DNA from: JBCCGG01 sp039029395 | GTDB lineage: Bacteria; Pseudomonadota; Alphaproteobacteria; Kiloniellales; JAKSDN01 | Length of the DNA stretch: 64,000 bases | NCBI GenBank assembly: GCA_039029395.1 | Contig: JBCCGG010000019.1 | Coordinates: 33,435-97,434, forward strand | Direction: 5' to 3' | Shown: positions 29,803 through 40,700 of the stretch, in pieces | Layout: every line of letters starts with the position of its first letter | Position numbering within the stretch: the stretch's first letter is position 1 | Made by a program: the position numbers and the translations under genes | Notes under the pieces: generated by a model | Seen by the model: only the letters and a program-made list of their open reading frames with translations | Database searches by the model: none | What the model was told of the DNA's origin: nothing

Positions 29803-31119
29803 TCAATACACCAGTGCGTAGCGGGCGCACTGTTCCTCGTCGCTCAGCTCGGCCATCAGCTCTACCTCGCAGCGTTTGTGGCGCAGATAGGCGTCGTGCA
29901 GGGTCGGGCCGAGCCAGGACTTGACGTCCGCGTCGGCCTCCAGAATGTCGAGCGCCTCGGACAAGGATTGGGGCAGGCGCACGAGGTCCTTGGCGGCCAG
30001 CTCCTCTTCGGACATGGCGCTGGGGTCGCTCTCGGTCACGTCGGGTGCCGGCAGGCCCTGGCGCAGACCGTGCAGACCGGCCCAGACAATCGCGCCGAGC
30101 AGGAGGTAAGGGCTGGCCGCACCGTCGGCCGCCCGGTACTCGAAGTGGAACTGTTTGGCCTGCTCCACGCCGGTGGTCTCGAACACCGGGCAGATGCGCA
30201 AGGCCGCCTCACGGTCTTGGCGGCCCAAGTTGTTGTAGGACGCGCTCCAGCGGTGCGGCACCAGGCGCAGGTAGGAGATCGTGCTGGCCGCGGTCAGCGC
30301 CGTGATCGCCGGAAGCTTTTCGCGAACTCCTGCCAAGAACGATCCCGCTTGCTCCGAAAGGCCATCGGGCCGCGCAGCGTCGTAGTCGGCCGGCTGGCGC
30401 TGATCCTCGCCGAGAAGGGAGAAGTGCACGTGCACCCCGTTGCCGACCGCATCGGGACGCAGGATCGGCGTAAAGCTAGCGCGCGCGCCCATGCGCCGTG
30501 CGCTCGCCCGGGCCATCTCGCGCAGGATGATTGCCTGGTCGGCGGCACGCAGGCCGACTGCCGGCTCAACCGTCACCTCGTACTGGCAGGGCCCGTACTC
30601 CGGCATGAAGGTATCGGTGGTCAGGCGCGCCTTGTCCAAGGCATAGGCGAAGGTCTCGGCGAAGGAGCCCTGGCGGCGAAAGGCATCCAAGCTGTAGGCC
30701 GAGCCGGGCCGTTCCTCGACCCCGCTATAGTGAAACTCGTGCTCGAAGGCCGATTTGAGCGCCAAGTCGTGCTCGGCGGAAAGCGCGTTCAAGCCGCGCC
30801 GAAGAAAATCCCGCAGGCAGCAGGACCAGGGCGCGCCGTCCAGCTCGCAGATGTCGCCCAGCACGAACTGTTCGGGCGCCTCGTCGTCCTGAAAGTCGAC
30901 CCGCACGTGGGTCTCCATGTCGGGCAGCAGTACCAGATCGCCGAACGGCCCCCAAGGGCTGTCGGCGATCGGCCCATGGGCGGTGATCATGAGGTTGGTC
31001 GGAGTCCAGCCGACGCCCTTGTCGCGTCTGGCATGGAGCTGCTTGGCGGGAAAACCCTTGCCGCGCACCTGGCCGGCGATGTCGCTGCAGCAAACCATGA
31101 GGAGCTCTTCTCTGGGCAT
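29803..31119 (-). CDS. Glutamine synthetase-family ligase (GlnA/PuuA-like)
   Basis: A 438-aa protein. The catalytic domain shows EYGPCQYEVTVEPAVGL, NGVHVHFSLLGED (the NG-H-H-S motif), RLVPHRWSASYNNLGRQD (nucleotide and phosphate site) and FHFEYRAADGAASPYLLLGA. The N-terminal part (VCCSDIAGQVRGKGFPAKQL) is the short form of the beta-grasp domain seen in GlnA-like and gamma-glutamylpolyamine synthetases. It would join glutamate to ammonia or to an amine using ATP. It is not an assimilatory GlnA by neighbourhood: it lies 23 bp after a PhyH-like dioxygenase on the same strand, which suggests a catabolic or modification pathway for an amine. The exact substrate is unknown. Confidence 0.88.
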   Translation of the reverse strand: MPREELLMVCCSDIAGQVRGKGFPAKQLHARRDKGVGWTPTNLMITAHGPIADSPWGPFGDLVLLPDMETHVRVDFQDDEAPEQFVLGDICELDGAPWSCCLRDFLRRGLNALSAEHDLALKSAFEHEFHYSGVEERPGSAYSLDAFRRQGSFAETFAYALDKARLTTDTFMPEYGPCQYEVTVEPAVGLRAADQAIILREMARASARRMGARASFTPILRPDAVGNGVHVHFSLLGEDQRQPADYDAARPDGLSEQAGSFLAGVREKLPAITALTAASTISYLRLVPHRWSASYNNLGRQDREAALRICPVFETTGVEQAKQFHFEYRAADGAASPYLLLGAIVWAGLHGLRQGLPAPDVTESDPSAMSEEELAAKDLVRLPQSLSEALDILEADADVKSWLGPTLHDAYLRHKRCEVELMAELSDEEQCARYALVY

Positions 31120-31142
31120 AACGGACTCCGAGTGTGGATCTT

Positions 31143-31937
31143 CTAGTTTGTGTACCAGTTGCCGTCGGGCTCGTCGGGATAGGTGCCCAGGATGGGGCCG
31201 TGGCTCTGATAGCCGAGCAGGCGGCGAATCGAATCGGGATAGCGCGCTGCGACGTCTTGCGGGATCGTCAGATACTGGTTCTCCTCCTGACGCAGCCACC
31301 CGAGCGCGTAGGTGTTGATGAGTCCCATGCGCGGCCGGTCGGATCGGTTGGCGCCGCCGCCGTGCCACAGGGAGCCCATGTAGATGAGGGCCGAACCCTT
31401 GGCCATGGTCGATTGGACCACCTCGTCCTCAACCGGATCGCGTGGCTCATGCCATTTGTGGCTGCCCGGCACAACCCGGGTCGCACCGTTCTCGAGCGTA
31501 AAGTCGCCGAGCGCCCACATGACGCTGACCTGCAGCTCCATGCCGGGCAGGCGCACCGGGTAAATCGAATCGTCGGTGTGCAGCATCTGGGCCGTCTCGC
31601 CGGGCAGGATTTCGATGCCGGTCATGCTGCCGACCCGGTAGTTGATGCAGTGGGGCAGCAGAATCCGGTCGACGATCTCGAGCACGCGGGAATCGCCGAG
31701 CAAAGTCGCGGCGCTCGGCGCGACCGCCAAGATCGCCCCGATCCGAAGCGTCCGGTAGCCGTTGAAGTCGCTCTCGAAGCGGTGGCCGATGGCGTCCAGG
31801 CTGGGCCGCATCTCCTGGCGCACCGCCTCGGCCAGCGCGGCGTCAACCTGGTTGCTGAGGATCACTGCGCCGTCGCGCTTGAGCGCCGCGGCAACGTCCC
31901 CGGTGCGGGCGGATTGGTCGAAAGAGGCTAGGGTCAT
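31143..31937 (-). CDS. Phytanoyl-CoA dioxygenase (PhyH)-family enzyme
   Basis: A 264-aa Fe(II)/2-oxoglutarate-type dioxygenase. The iron triad is visible: H120 and D122 in QMLHTDDSIYP and H192 in GSLWHGGGANRSD, with R201 or R203 ready to hold 2-oxoglutarate. The double-stranded helix core LPGMELQVSVMWALGDF with NGATRVVPGSHKWHE is typical of PhyH relatives, including ectoine hydroxylase and small-molecule hydroxylases. It is cytoplasmic. The glutamine synthetase-like gene follows at 23 bp. The substrate cannot be named. Confidence 0.88.
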   Translation of the reverse strand: MTLASFDQSARTGDVAAALKRDGAVILSNQVDAALAEAVRQEMRPSLDAIGHRFESDFNGYRTLRIGAILAVAPSAATLLGDSRVLEIVDRILLPHCINYRVGSMTGIEILPGETAQMLHTDDSIYPVRLPGMELQVSVMWALGDFTLENGATRVVPGSHKWHEPRDPVEDEVVQSTMAKGSALIYMGSLWHGGGANRSDRPRMGLINTYALGWLRQEENQYLTIPQDVAARYPDSIRRLLGYQSHGPILGTYPDEPDGNWYTN

Positions 31938-31996
31938 CACCGACCCAGAATCCCCGCCGGCCCGCCAGGGGTCAAGACCAAGCTTGGCGGCAGACC

Positions 31997-32728
31997 TCAG
32001 AAGGAGCGGAAGCGCTCGACCTCGACGGAGCGGTCCGGCAGCACCTTGCAGCGCGCCTTGTAGGCCTTGGGCTGACCGCCGTCGGAAGGCAGGTGAATCA
32101 GGTTCATGGCGACGTCGACTTCGCCGTTGCCCTGGGCCTGGCTGGAGGTCTCCCGCGTCCGGATATCGGCGTTGGTCGGAAAATTGCCGTAGGCCCGCAG
32201 CGTGCCCCGGCAAAGCCGCGCGGCGACCACCAAGCGCGGGTCGAGCTCGCCGAACTCTTGGGCGATCAGTTCCTCGTATCGATCACGCTTTTGCCGGTAG
32301 CGCACTTCGTCAGGGTTGAGGCTGACCAAGGCTGCATAGAGCTCCAGATTGTTCTCCAATTCGCTCGACGGTACCTTGCGCAGCTTGTCCACCAAGTCGC
32401 GCTCGCGGGCCTTGTTGAAGGTGCCCTCGATCGCCGCGTCCTTCATGTCGAGCCAAGGGTGGGCGGCCATCTGTATGTCTTGCCACTTACCGCCATCCTC
32501 GAGCGACTTGATGTCGGCCAAGATTTGCTCGCGATTGGTGGTGAACTCCAAATCCCGGGCGTTGGCGGCCGCGGTGGCTTCGTCTATCACCGGCTCTGCC
32601 TGTTCCAGGGTGACCTTCTGCTCGCCAGATGTGTCGGACGCCGGAGCGTGGCCCATCATGTGGCCCACCACGACGACCACGACCGCCGCGGCAACGACGA
32701 CCTCCAAGAGACGAAATAACATGCTCAT
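31997..32728 (-). CDS. Single-pass membrane protein, unknown function
   Basis: A 243-aa protein with one N-terminal helix (LFRLLEVVVAAAVVVVVVGH), then an acidic, helical periplasmic part of about 200 residues (EQILADIKSLEDGGKWQDIQ, KARERDLVDKLRKVPSSELE, LYAALVSLNPDEVRYRQKRD). The final section is beta (EVDVAMNLIHLPSDGGQPKA, RCKVLPDRSVEVERF), with two Cys (C about 178 and 233) that could pair. No motif I recognise. The promoter side holds a TGTTATACT extended -10-like sequence near 32757. It lies 59 bp from the PhyH gene start and may be transcribed separately. Confidence 0.65.
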   Translation of the reverse strand: MSMLFRLLEVVVAAAVVVVVVGHMMGHAPASDTSGEQKVTLEQAEPVIDEATAAANARDLEFTTNREQILADIKSLEDGGKWQDIQMAAHPWLDMKDAAIEGTFNKARERDLVDKLRKVPSSELENNLELYAALVSLNPDEVRYRQKRDRYEELIAQEFGELDPRLVVAARLCRGTLRAYGNFPTNADIRTRETSSQAQGNGEVDVAMNLIHLPSDGGQPKAYKARCKVLPDRSVEVERFRSF

Positions 32729-33272
32729 CTCAACACCCTAATTCCTTCTCAATAGATTAAGTATAACACAACTTCCATAAAATTTAAGACGAATATTTGG
32801 TTTACTTTTAAGACTCCATTAACTATTCCAACTTGGTTAATAAAATAACTCCTCCACCCGTCACTCTGCTTGTATGGATGTTCAGATTCATTCTATATGG
32901 ACCACGGAAAGCGCTTCCTTCACAAGCAGATAACTCAATTACTTCATAATCGATCTCAGCAGAGTAAAATGTTAACCACTTCACAGCGCCGGCCGTCTTA
33001 ATCTGCTTGGCGGCATTATCTCCCGAAGCTCGACGGACCGGCCAAGCGGCGCTGGTCGCCGTGATCGCCACGTTTGCGCGCACCATTGGGAATAGATTTC
33101 CTCAACCTGCGACGGTCCAGATCTTTCGTTCGCGCCGCGTGTTGCGCAAGATTCGATCCCAACTGAAACCTGGCCTTGGACGATCCGTCTTTTTCCCCAA
33201 CCCGCGGCGTCGCGCGTTGCCCGCGTCGTCAAGAGCGACTACCTTCATAAAACAGCAACGTGAAGGATGGCC
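32729..33272. other. AT-rich to GC-rich gap ahead of the IOR gene
   Basis: A 544-bp stretch without a supported gene. Bases 32729-32990 are AT-rich and look non-coding; they contain the likely promoter of the minus-strand membrane protein (TATACT near 32757-32762 on the minus strand). The minus-strand ORF at 32823-33086 has no ribosome site and no family look. The rest leads into the oxidoreductase gene. Confidence 0.45.
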
Positions 33273-36200
33273 ATGGCACTCCCCGCGGTTTCGCTTGACG
33301 ATAAGTACGCGCTCGACACCGGGCGAGTGTTCCTGACTGGGACCCAGGCGTTGGTCCGTTTGCCCATGATGCAGCGCCGGCGCGACGAGTCGGCCGGCCT
33401 CAAGACGGGCTGTTTCATCTCCGGCTATCGGGGCTCGCCCCTAGGCGGGCTCGATCAGCAGCTTTGGGCCGCCCGGCGGTACCTCAAAGAGCATCACATT
33501 CACTTCCAGCCTGGGGTCAACGAGGACCTGGCGGCGACCTCGATCTGGGGCTCCCAGCAGGGCGCGCTGTTCAAGGACAGCCTCTACGACGGGGTCTATG
33601 CTCTGTGGTATGGCAAGGGACCCGGGGTTGACCGTTCGGGCGACGTGTTCCGCCACGGCAACATGGCCGGCACCGCGCCCCACGGCGGCGTGCTGCTCCT
33701 GGCCGGCGACGACCACACGGCCAAGTCCTCGACCACCGCCCATCAGTGCGAGTTCGCCTTCATGGACGCCATGATTCCGGTGCTGAATCCGGCCGGTGTC
33801 CAGGAGTTTCTCGACATGGGGCTCTATGGTTGGGCGATGAGCCGCTACACCGGTTGCTGGGTCGGCTTCAAGACGCTCGCCGACACGGTCGAAAGCTCGG
33901 CCTCGGTCTACGTCGATCCCATGCGCATCAAAATCGTCGAGCCCCAGGATTACGAGATGCCGCCGGGCGGCCTGTCGATCCGCTGGCCCGATCCGGTCCT
34001 GGCCCAAGAGGAGCGCCTGCACCGCTACAAGGTCTATGCCGCGCTCGCCTTCGGCCGGGCCAACAAGCTCGACCGCGTTGTGCTGGACGGGCCCAAGCGG
34101 CGGCTCGGCATTGTCACCGCCGGAAAGTCCTATCTGGACGTGCGCCAAGCGCTCGAAGATCTGCACATCGACGAAGAGCGCGCCGCGGAAATCGGCATCT
34201 CGCTATACAAGGTGGGCATGTCCTGGCCCTTGGAGCGCGAGGGCATTCGGCGCTTCTGCGAGGGTCTGGAAGAGGTCCTGGTGGTCGAGGAGAAGCGCGC
34301 GGTTATCGAGAACCAGCTGAAAGAGCAGCTCTACAACTGGCGTGCCGACGTGCGCCCGCGGGTCATCGGAAAGTTCGACGAAGACGGCGAGTGGATCCTG
34401 CCGTCCATGAACGAGCTAACCCCGGCGCGCATCGCCCGGGTGCTGGCGCGGCGCATCGGCCGCTTCCACTCGAGCGAGGACATCGAGGCGCGCCTGCGAT
34501 TCTTGGCGGAAAAGGAAAAGGCCCTGTCCCTCGAGGAAGCGCCGATCCAGCGCATTCCCTATTTCTGTTCCGGCTGCCCCCACAACAGCTCGACCAAAGT
34601 GCCCGAGGGCAGCCGGGCCCTGGCCGGCATCGGCTGTCACTACATGGTCCAGTGGATGGACCGCAACACCAACACCTTCACCCAAATGGGTGGCGAGGGG
34701 GTGCCCTGGATCGGTCAGGCGCCGTTCAGCGCCACCAAGCACGTCTTCGCCAATCTGGGCGACGGCACCTACTTTCATTCCGGCATTCTGGCGGTGCGGG
34801 CCTGCGTCGCGGCGAGTGTCAACATCACCTTCAAGGTGCTCTACAACGACGCCGTCGCCATGACCGGCGGCCAGCCTATGGATGGGCCGCTCGACCCGGC
34901 GATCATCACCCGCCAGCTCTACGGCGAGGGGGTCCGCAAGATCGTCGTGGTCAGCGACGAACCCGACAAGTATCCCTTCAACATCGAATGGGCGCCCGGC
35001 GTCACGGTGCATCACCGGGACGATTTGGACAAGATTCAGCGCGAGCTGCGCGAGGTCGAGGGGGTCAGCGCGATCGTCTACGACCAGACCTGCGCGGCCG
35101 AAAAGCGTCGTCGGCGCAAGCGCGGGCTCTATCCCGATCCGCCCAAAAGGGTCTTCATCAACGACCTGGTGTGCGAAGGCTGCGGCGACTGCTCGGTGCA
35201 GTCCAACTGCGTTTCCGTGGTGCCCCTGGAAACCGAGTTCGGCCGCAAGCGGGCGATCGATCAGTCGTCCTGCAACAAGGATTTCTCTTGCGTCAACGGC
35301 TTCTGCCCGAGCTTCGTGACGGTCCATGGCGGGCGCCCGCGCAAAAGCAAGCGTGCCGCCGCCGTGACCGAGGACTGGCCAACGCCGCCCGAGCCAAGCC
35401 TGCCGGACCTAAGCGAGCCCTACGACATCGTGGTGACCGGCGTCGGCGGCACCGGCGTGGTGACGATCGGCGCCTTGCTCGGCATGGCGGCCCACATCGA
35501 GGGCAAGGGCTGTTCGGTGCTCGATATGGCGGGTCTCGCCCAAAAGGGCGGCGCGGTGGTCAGCCACGTGCGCATCGCACCGAAACCGGAAGATCTGCAC
35601 GCGGTGCGGATCTCGGCAGGCGGTGCGGACCTGCTCTTAGGCTGCGATCTGGTCGTCGCCGCCGGCTTCGAGGCGCTCTCCAAGATCGCGGAGGGCCGGA
35701 CGGCGGCGGTCATCAACAGCCATGACACGGTGACCGGCGACTTCACCCGGAACCCGGATCTTCACTTTCCCCACGACAAGCTGGAACAGCTGATCGTGCA
35801 CGCGGCCGGCAAGGGCCAGGTCGACTTCTTGGACGCCACGCGCATCGCCACGTCGCTGCTTGGCGATTCCATCGCCACCAACCTCTTCATGCTGGGTTTC
35901 GCCTGGCAAAGGGGCCTGGTGCCGATCGGCGCCGAGGCCTTCACCCAGGCGATCGCTCTCAACGGGATCGCGGTCGAAGCCAACATGGCCGCGTTCTCGT
36001 GGGGCCGCCGCGCGGCGGTCGACATGGCGACGGTCGAGGCAGTCACCGGGCCGCGCGAGACGCCCGAGAGCCATGAGTTTTCCACCAGCCTGGATGACCT
36101 GATTGCCCGCCGGGTCGCCTTCCTGACCGACTATCAGGACGCCGCTTATGCTAAGCGCTACAGCGATCTGGTGTCCCGGGTGCGCGCTGCCGAGGCTGAG

Positions 36201-36746
36201 CGGACCCCGGGGCGTGAGGGCCTTGCGGAGGCGGTGGCGCGCTATTACTTCAAGCTGCTTGCGATCAAGGACGAGTACGAGGTTGCCCGCCTCTACAGCG
36301 ACCGGGAGTTCACCAGCAAGCTAAAGGCTCAGTTCGAGGGCGACTTCACCTTGAGCTTCCACCTGGCGCCCCCGATCGGCGCGGCGCGCGATCCCGAGAC
36401 TGGCCATCTCATCAAGCGTGAGTTCGGCCCCTGGATGATGGATACCTTCCGTTCTCTCGCCAAGCTGAAGCGCTTGCGCGGCACCCCGTTCGATCCCTTC
36501 GGACGCAGCAAGGAGCGCAAGGCCGAACGGGCGCTGATTGCCGATTACGAGAAGCTGGTCGAGGAGCTTTTGCGGGGACTGGACCACGAGAGCCATGGCC
36601 TGGCGGTTGAGCTCGCCTCGGTGCCCGAGATGATTCGCGGCTACGGGCACATCAAGGAGGCCAACATGGCGCTCGCCAAGGACCACCAGGCGGCCCTGCT
36701 CGACGCCTTCCGCAATCCTCAGGCGGCGGCCAGCGCGGCGGAGTAG
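33273..36746 (+). CDS. Indolepyruvate ferredoxin oxidoreductase, fused single-chain form
   Basis: A 1157-aa enzyme that decarboxylates aryl- or branched 2-oxo acids to acyl-CoA using TPP and iron-sulfur centres. The alpha part opens with GCFISGYRGSPLGGLDQQLW and GDDHTAKSSTTAHQCEFAFM. The TPP region is PWIGQAPFSATKHVFANLGD and NDAVAMTGGQPMDGP. A Cys cluster, VCEGCGDCSVQSNC, then SSCNKDFSCVNGFCPSF, is typical of the fused proteobacterial form. The C-terminal gamma-type domain has GVGGTGVVTIGALLGMAAHI and DMAGLAQKGGAVVSHVRIA. ATG 33273 has GAAGG six bases upstream and is preferred to ATG 33267. It is monocistronic. Confidence 0.95.
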   Translation: MALPAVSLDDKYALDTGRVFLTGTQALVRLPMMQRRRDESAGLKTGCFISGYRGSPLGGLDQQLWAARRYLKEHHIHFQPGVNEDLAATSIWGSQQGALFKDSLYDGVYALWYGKGPGVDRSGDVFRHGNMAGTAPHGGVLLLAGDDHTAKSSTTAHQCEFAFMDAMIPVLNPAGVQEFLDMGLYGWAMSRYTGCWVGFKTLADTVESSASVYVDPMRIKIVEPQDYEMPPGGLSIRWPDPVLAQEERLHRYKVYAALAFGRANKLDRVVLDGPKRRLGIVTAGKSYLDVRQALEDLHIDEERAAEIGISLYKVGMSWPLEREGIRRFCEGLEEVLVVEEKRAVIENQLKEQLYNWRADVRPRVIGKFDEDGEWILPSMNELTPARIARVLARRIGRFHSSEDIEARLRFLAEKEKALSLEEAPIQRIPYFCSGCPHNSSTKVPEGSRALAGIGCHYMVQWMDRNTNTFTQMGGEGVPWIGQAPFSATKHVFANLGDGTYFHSGILAVRACVAASVNITFKVLYNDAVAMTGGQPMDGPLDPAIITRQLYGEGVRKIVVVSDEPDKYPFNIEWAPGVTVHHRDDLDKIQRELREVEGVSAIVYDQTCAAEKRRRRKRGLYPDPPKRVFINDLVCEGCGDCSVQSNCVSVVPLETEFGRKRAIDQSSCNKDFSCVNGFCPSFVTVHGGRPRKSKRAAAVTEDWPTPPEPSLPDLSEPYDIVVTGVGGTGVVTIGALLGMAAHIEGKGCSVLDMAGLAQKGGAVVSHVRIAPKPEDLHAVRISAGGADLLLGCDLVVAAGFEALSKIAEGRTAAVINSHDTVTGDFTRNPDLHFPHDKLEQLIVHAAGKGQVDFLDATRIATSLLGDSIATNLFMLGFAWQRGLVPIGAEAFTQAIALNGIAVEANMAAFSWGRRAAVDMATVEAVTGPRETPESHEFSTSLDDLIARRVAFLTDYQDAAYAKRYSDLVSRVRAAEAERTPGREGLAEAVARYYFKLLAIKDEYEVARLYSDREFTSKLKAQFEGDFTLSFHLAPPIGAARDPETGHLIKREFGPWMMDTFRSLAKLKRLRGTPFDPFGRSKERKAERALIADYEKLVEELLRGLDHESHGLAVELASVPEMIRGYGHIKEANMALAKDHQAALLDAFRNPQAAASAAE

Positions 36747-36760
36747 ATTTGCGCCAAGCC

Positions 36761-37681
36761 CTAGCGGCCCTTGTCGCCCGGTAGCATCTCCGGCTCCAAG
36801 ATGTCGGCGGCTTCTGCGCGCTCGGCGATCATGGCCTGATCGTTGAGCCGCCAATCGTAGTGCTCGTCCGAGATCTCCGAGACCGACGCCAGCTGGTCGT
36901 GCAGCTCGGGCTCGGCAAAGTTCTTCAGATGCGCGATCACTGCCTGATCGTCGCCGCCGAAGTCGGGCTTGTACCAGGTATAGAGGCTGGACACGGTCAG
37001 GCGCCCTTCGCTTACCAAGAGGCCGTGGCGGCTGTTGACGTAGGCCGCGGCGACCTGGTTCAGCAAGCGGTTCAGGTTATGCGCTGTGTAGGCCTTGGCC
37101 ATCAGGCCCGGCGCGCCAACCGCGGCCCGGTTGAGCGCGTAGAGCACTCGTGGGTCGCGCCAAATCGGCCTAAGGATGCGGTGTTCGATATCGAACAGGC
37201 TGACGCCCTGGCCCTCGATGGTGACAAGCTTCTCGCGCCAGGGACCCTTGGCGGGTACGCCTATGCCGTTGGACATCTCGCGCAGGCTTTCGATCGGCAT
37301 TAAGCCCGCCACCTGCTGGATCGAGAGCGCGTTATAGAGATTGATCCAAAAGGCCAGCTGCTCGATCCGCTTGTAGCGGCTGATCTTGGTGCCTTCCAGA
37401 TCGTGAATGTAGCTGTCCAGCAGATAGCGGTCAGAGCGCTTGATCTTGGTGTAAGCGACCAGCATCAGGCCGTCGCTCCCTGGCGCGACGTGCCGGCGCA
37501 GCCAGAGGCTCCAGGCGGAATGGTCGATCTCTCGTCCAGAGGCGGGATTGTGCGATGTAAAGTGATCCCACGAGCGCGCACCTGGCGCGCCTTCCATTGC
37601 CCGCGATTCGAGCGGTTCCATCAGGATCCCGGCGGCCACGACACAAAAGCCGGATACCTTGATTGCTCTCCATAGACCCAT
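36761..37681 (-). CDS. DUF547-containing exported protein
   Basis: A 306-aa protein with N-terminal signal helix (VSGFCVVAAGILMEP). The DUF547 core is clear: RIEQLAFWINLYNALSIQQV, ISLFDIEHRILRPIWRDPRV, LYALNRAAVGAPGLMAKAYT and LNQVAAAYVNSRHGLLVSEG, followed by SLYTWYKPDFGG. DUF547 folds resemble papain-like or transglutaminase-like structures, but most bacterial copies have no known activity. It is probably periplasmic. It converges on the IOR gene and lies 89 bp from the RND pump, both on the minus strand. Confidence 0.88.
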   Translation of the reverse strand: MGLWRAIKVSGFCVVAAGILMEPLESRAMEGAPGARSWDHFTSHNPASGREIDHSAWSLWLRRHVAPGSDGLMLVAYTKIKRSDRYLLDSYIHDLEGTKISRYKRIEQLAFWINLYNALSIQQVAGLMPIESLREMSNGIGVPAKGPWREKLVTIEGQGVSLFDIEHRILRPIWRDPRVLYALNRAAVGAPGLMAKAYTAHNLNRLLNQVAAAYVNSRHGLLVSEGRLTVSSLYTWYKPDFGGDDQAVIAHLKNFAEPELHDQLASVSEISDEHYDWRLNDQAMIAERAEAADILEPEMLPGDKGR

Positions 37682-37770
37682 GGCACGACCCTCGGGCCGT
37701 CGTCATGATTGCCCGAGGACTCCTTCTCTCACCAGGACCCCAGGAGGCACTATATCAAACAAATGGGGAT

Positions 37771-40700
37771 TCAGTCACGACCCCCGGTGCTCTCAACCGC
37801 CGGCTCGGGCGGCTTGAGGTCCGGAAGCTGGTGGGCGTCGTGGGTGCGACGCTCCAGGGGGCCGACCAAGATCGACAGGATCGGCGGGATGATCAGGAGT
37901 GTCAGGATGGCCGAGAGCGACAGTCCGCCGACCACAACCGAGCCCAGTCCCCGGTAGAGCTCCGAGCCCGGCCCGGGGAAGAACACCAAGGGCAGCATGC
38001 CGAACACCGAGGTTAGGGTCGACATGAAGATCGGCCGGATCCGGTTCCGGGTCGCCTCGATGATCGCTTGCTCGGCCGCCATGTTCTCCTGGCGCACGTG
38101 ATAGAGGGTCTGGTGCACCAGCAGGATTGCGTTGTTGACCACGATGCCGATCAGGATCACGAAGCCGAGTAGGGTGAGCATGTCGAGCGGCTGAAACACC
38201 GTCGTGTTGAGCACCGCCAGGCCGGCCACGCCGCCGGCCGCCGCGAGCGGCACAGAGAGCAGGATCACGATCGGATAGATGAAGGATTCGAACAGCACGG
38301 CCATCACCAGGTAGACGATGGCGATCGCCAGCAGCAGGTCGATCACCATGGCGTCCCAGGTCTGGCTCAGCTTGTCGGCGGTGCCCGAGAGGTTCATCTT
38401 GACGCCGGGCGGCAGGCCCTCGGCCTGGAGTGGCGCGATGACCTCTTCGCGCAGCAGATCGATCGCCGATTCCAGCGGCAATCCGGGCGCCGGGCGGATC
38501 TCCAAGGTTATCGTGCGGAAGCGCTCCCGATGGCGGATCTCGGTTGGGCCGGCGGTCAGCACCACGTCTGCTAATAGGCCGGTCGGCACGATTTGGCCGG
38601 ACTCCGTGACCACCGGCAGATTGGCGATGCCCTGGGTCTCGGTCACGTTGTCGCGCGGGCCGCGCAGCATGAGGTCGGTGCGCTTGCTGCCGATCGTGAC
38701 CTCGGCGACGCGTAGTCCGTCGTTAAAGACATCCACCGTATCGGCCAGTTCGCGCGCACTGACCCCGTTGTCGGCCAGACGCAGGCGGTTGGGATAGACT
38801 CGCACTTCGGGCGCGCCCAGCTCGAGCCCCGGGGTCGGCCGGAACTGGTTGCCCTCCTCGAACGGAAAGTGTTGGAGCACCAGGCCGGTCGCGCGCAGGG
38901 CGACCTGGAGGATCTCCTCGAGCGATTGGCCGGAGATGTCGAGATCGATCTTGCGCCCGCCGCCGATCGCGCGGCCGAACAGCGAGGGCTGGTTGATAAA
39001 GCCGAAAGTGCCGGGCTCCTTGAAGGCGGGTTCCTGGAGCACCGGGACCAGCTCGCCGGCGCGCTGAGGCTCGACCGCGATGGCGCCCAGAAAGGTGCTG
39101 GAGCGGGTTGCGACGAAGAAGAAACGCTCGATCTTGGGCGGTTCGCCGGGCGCCGACTCCGGGCCGGAAACCGTGCGCCAGTGGGGCCTTATCTCGCTTT
39201 CGATCTCCTTGGCGATCTCCGTCATGGTGTCCAGGTTGTAGCCGGGCGGCGGAATGATGATGCCGAACACCAGGTTCCGGTTGCCCTCCGGCAGGTACTC
39301 CAGCTTGGGCAGGAACTGCCAGGCGCCGGCCGCGGTCGCCGACACCACGCTGACCACCACGATCAGCGCCAGGGTCTTGCTGCGCACGATGACGTGGGTG
39401 AAGCCCATCATGGCGGCGACGAAGCGGCCGGCCAGCCAATCGATGACCGGCAGACGCAGGCGCGTCACGCTGGAATCAAGCTGACCCTTGCGGGCACCCA
39501 AAAGGAAGCGCGCGAGCGCCGGGATGACCGTGATCGAGACCACCAGGGAAAGCATCACCGAGACAGAAATCGCGACCGCGATGTCGCGGAACAGCTGGCC
39601 GACCTCGAGCTCCATGACCAGTATTGGGATGAACACCATGACCGTGGTGAGCGCCGAGACCAGCACCGCGCCCCAGACCTGGCTGGCGCCCTCCAGCGCC
39701 GCCTGGGGCGCCGGCTTGCCCTGTTCGCGCAGGCGGTAGATGTTTTCCAGCACGACAATCGCGGCGTCGACCACCATGCCGACCGCGAAGGCCAGGCCGG
39801 CGAGCGAAATCACGTTGATCGAGCGGCCAAGCGCCGCCATGGCGACGAAGGCGCCGATCACCGAGACCGGGATTGCCAAGGAGACCACCAGGGTGGCGCG
39901 CAGGGAGCGCAGGAACAGCAGCAGTATGATCGCCGCCAAGGTGCCGCCGATCCAGATGTTCTGACGCACCAGCTCGATCGCCGAGTTGATGTAGACCGTT
40001 TCCTTATAGGCCAACAGTAGGGTCAGGTCCTGGTCCGGTACGATGCCGAGGTTGAGCTCGTCCACCGCGGCCTGGATGCCGTCCATTGTCTCGATCACGT
40101 TGGCGCCGGTCTCGCGCACGGCGTTGAAGGCGATCGCGGGCGAGCCGAGCACACGGATCGCCGAGGTCGGCTCCTTATAGTCGTAGAACACTTCGGCGAT
40201 ATCGCCGACCGTGACCCGCGCCAGGCGGCCGCTCGAGGAGTCTTCCGCCGAGCGCAAGACCACCTCGCGGATCGGCGCCAGCGCGTTGAGCTCGGCCTCG
40301 ACCCGGATCACGTAGCGCCGCTTGCCTTCGTCTACGTCGCCGGCCGACACACTTGTGTTGGCGTTGCGCAGGGCGTCGATCACGTCGCTCACCGTCAGGC
40401 CATAACGGGCCATCAGGGTCGGCTCGATGGTGACGTTGATCTCGCGCTCGCTGTCGCCGAAGACGTTGACCCGGCTGACCCCTGGCACCCGCTCGATGCG
40501 GTCCTTGATGACATCGCGCACGAAATCGCCGTATTCGTGGATCGGCCGCTCGTTGCCCTCGACCCGGCGAACGATGAACCAGGCGATCGGGCTGTCCTCG
40601 CTGCCGGCGGTGTCCAGGGTCGGCTCGTCGGCCTCCTCGGGGTATCCGGTGACCCGGTCGAGCCGGTTGGAGACCAACAACAGGGCGCGGTCCATGTTGG

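Noticed and set aside
32823..33086. 87-aa minus-strand ORF before the IOR gene
   Set aside because: No ribosome site or domain; composition changes from GC to AT inside the ORF, which suits non-coding DNA.
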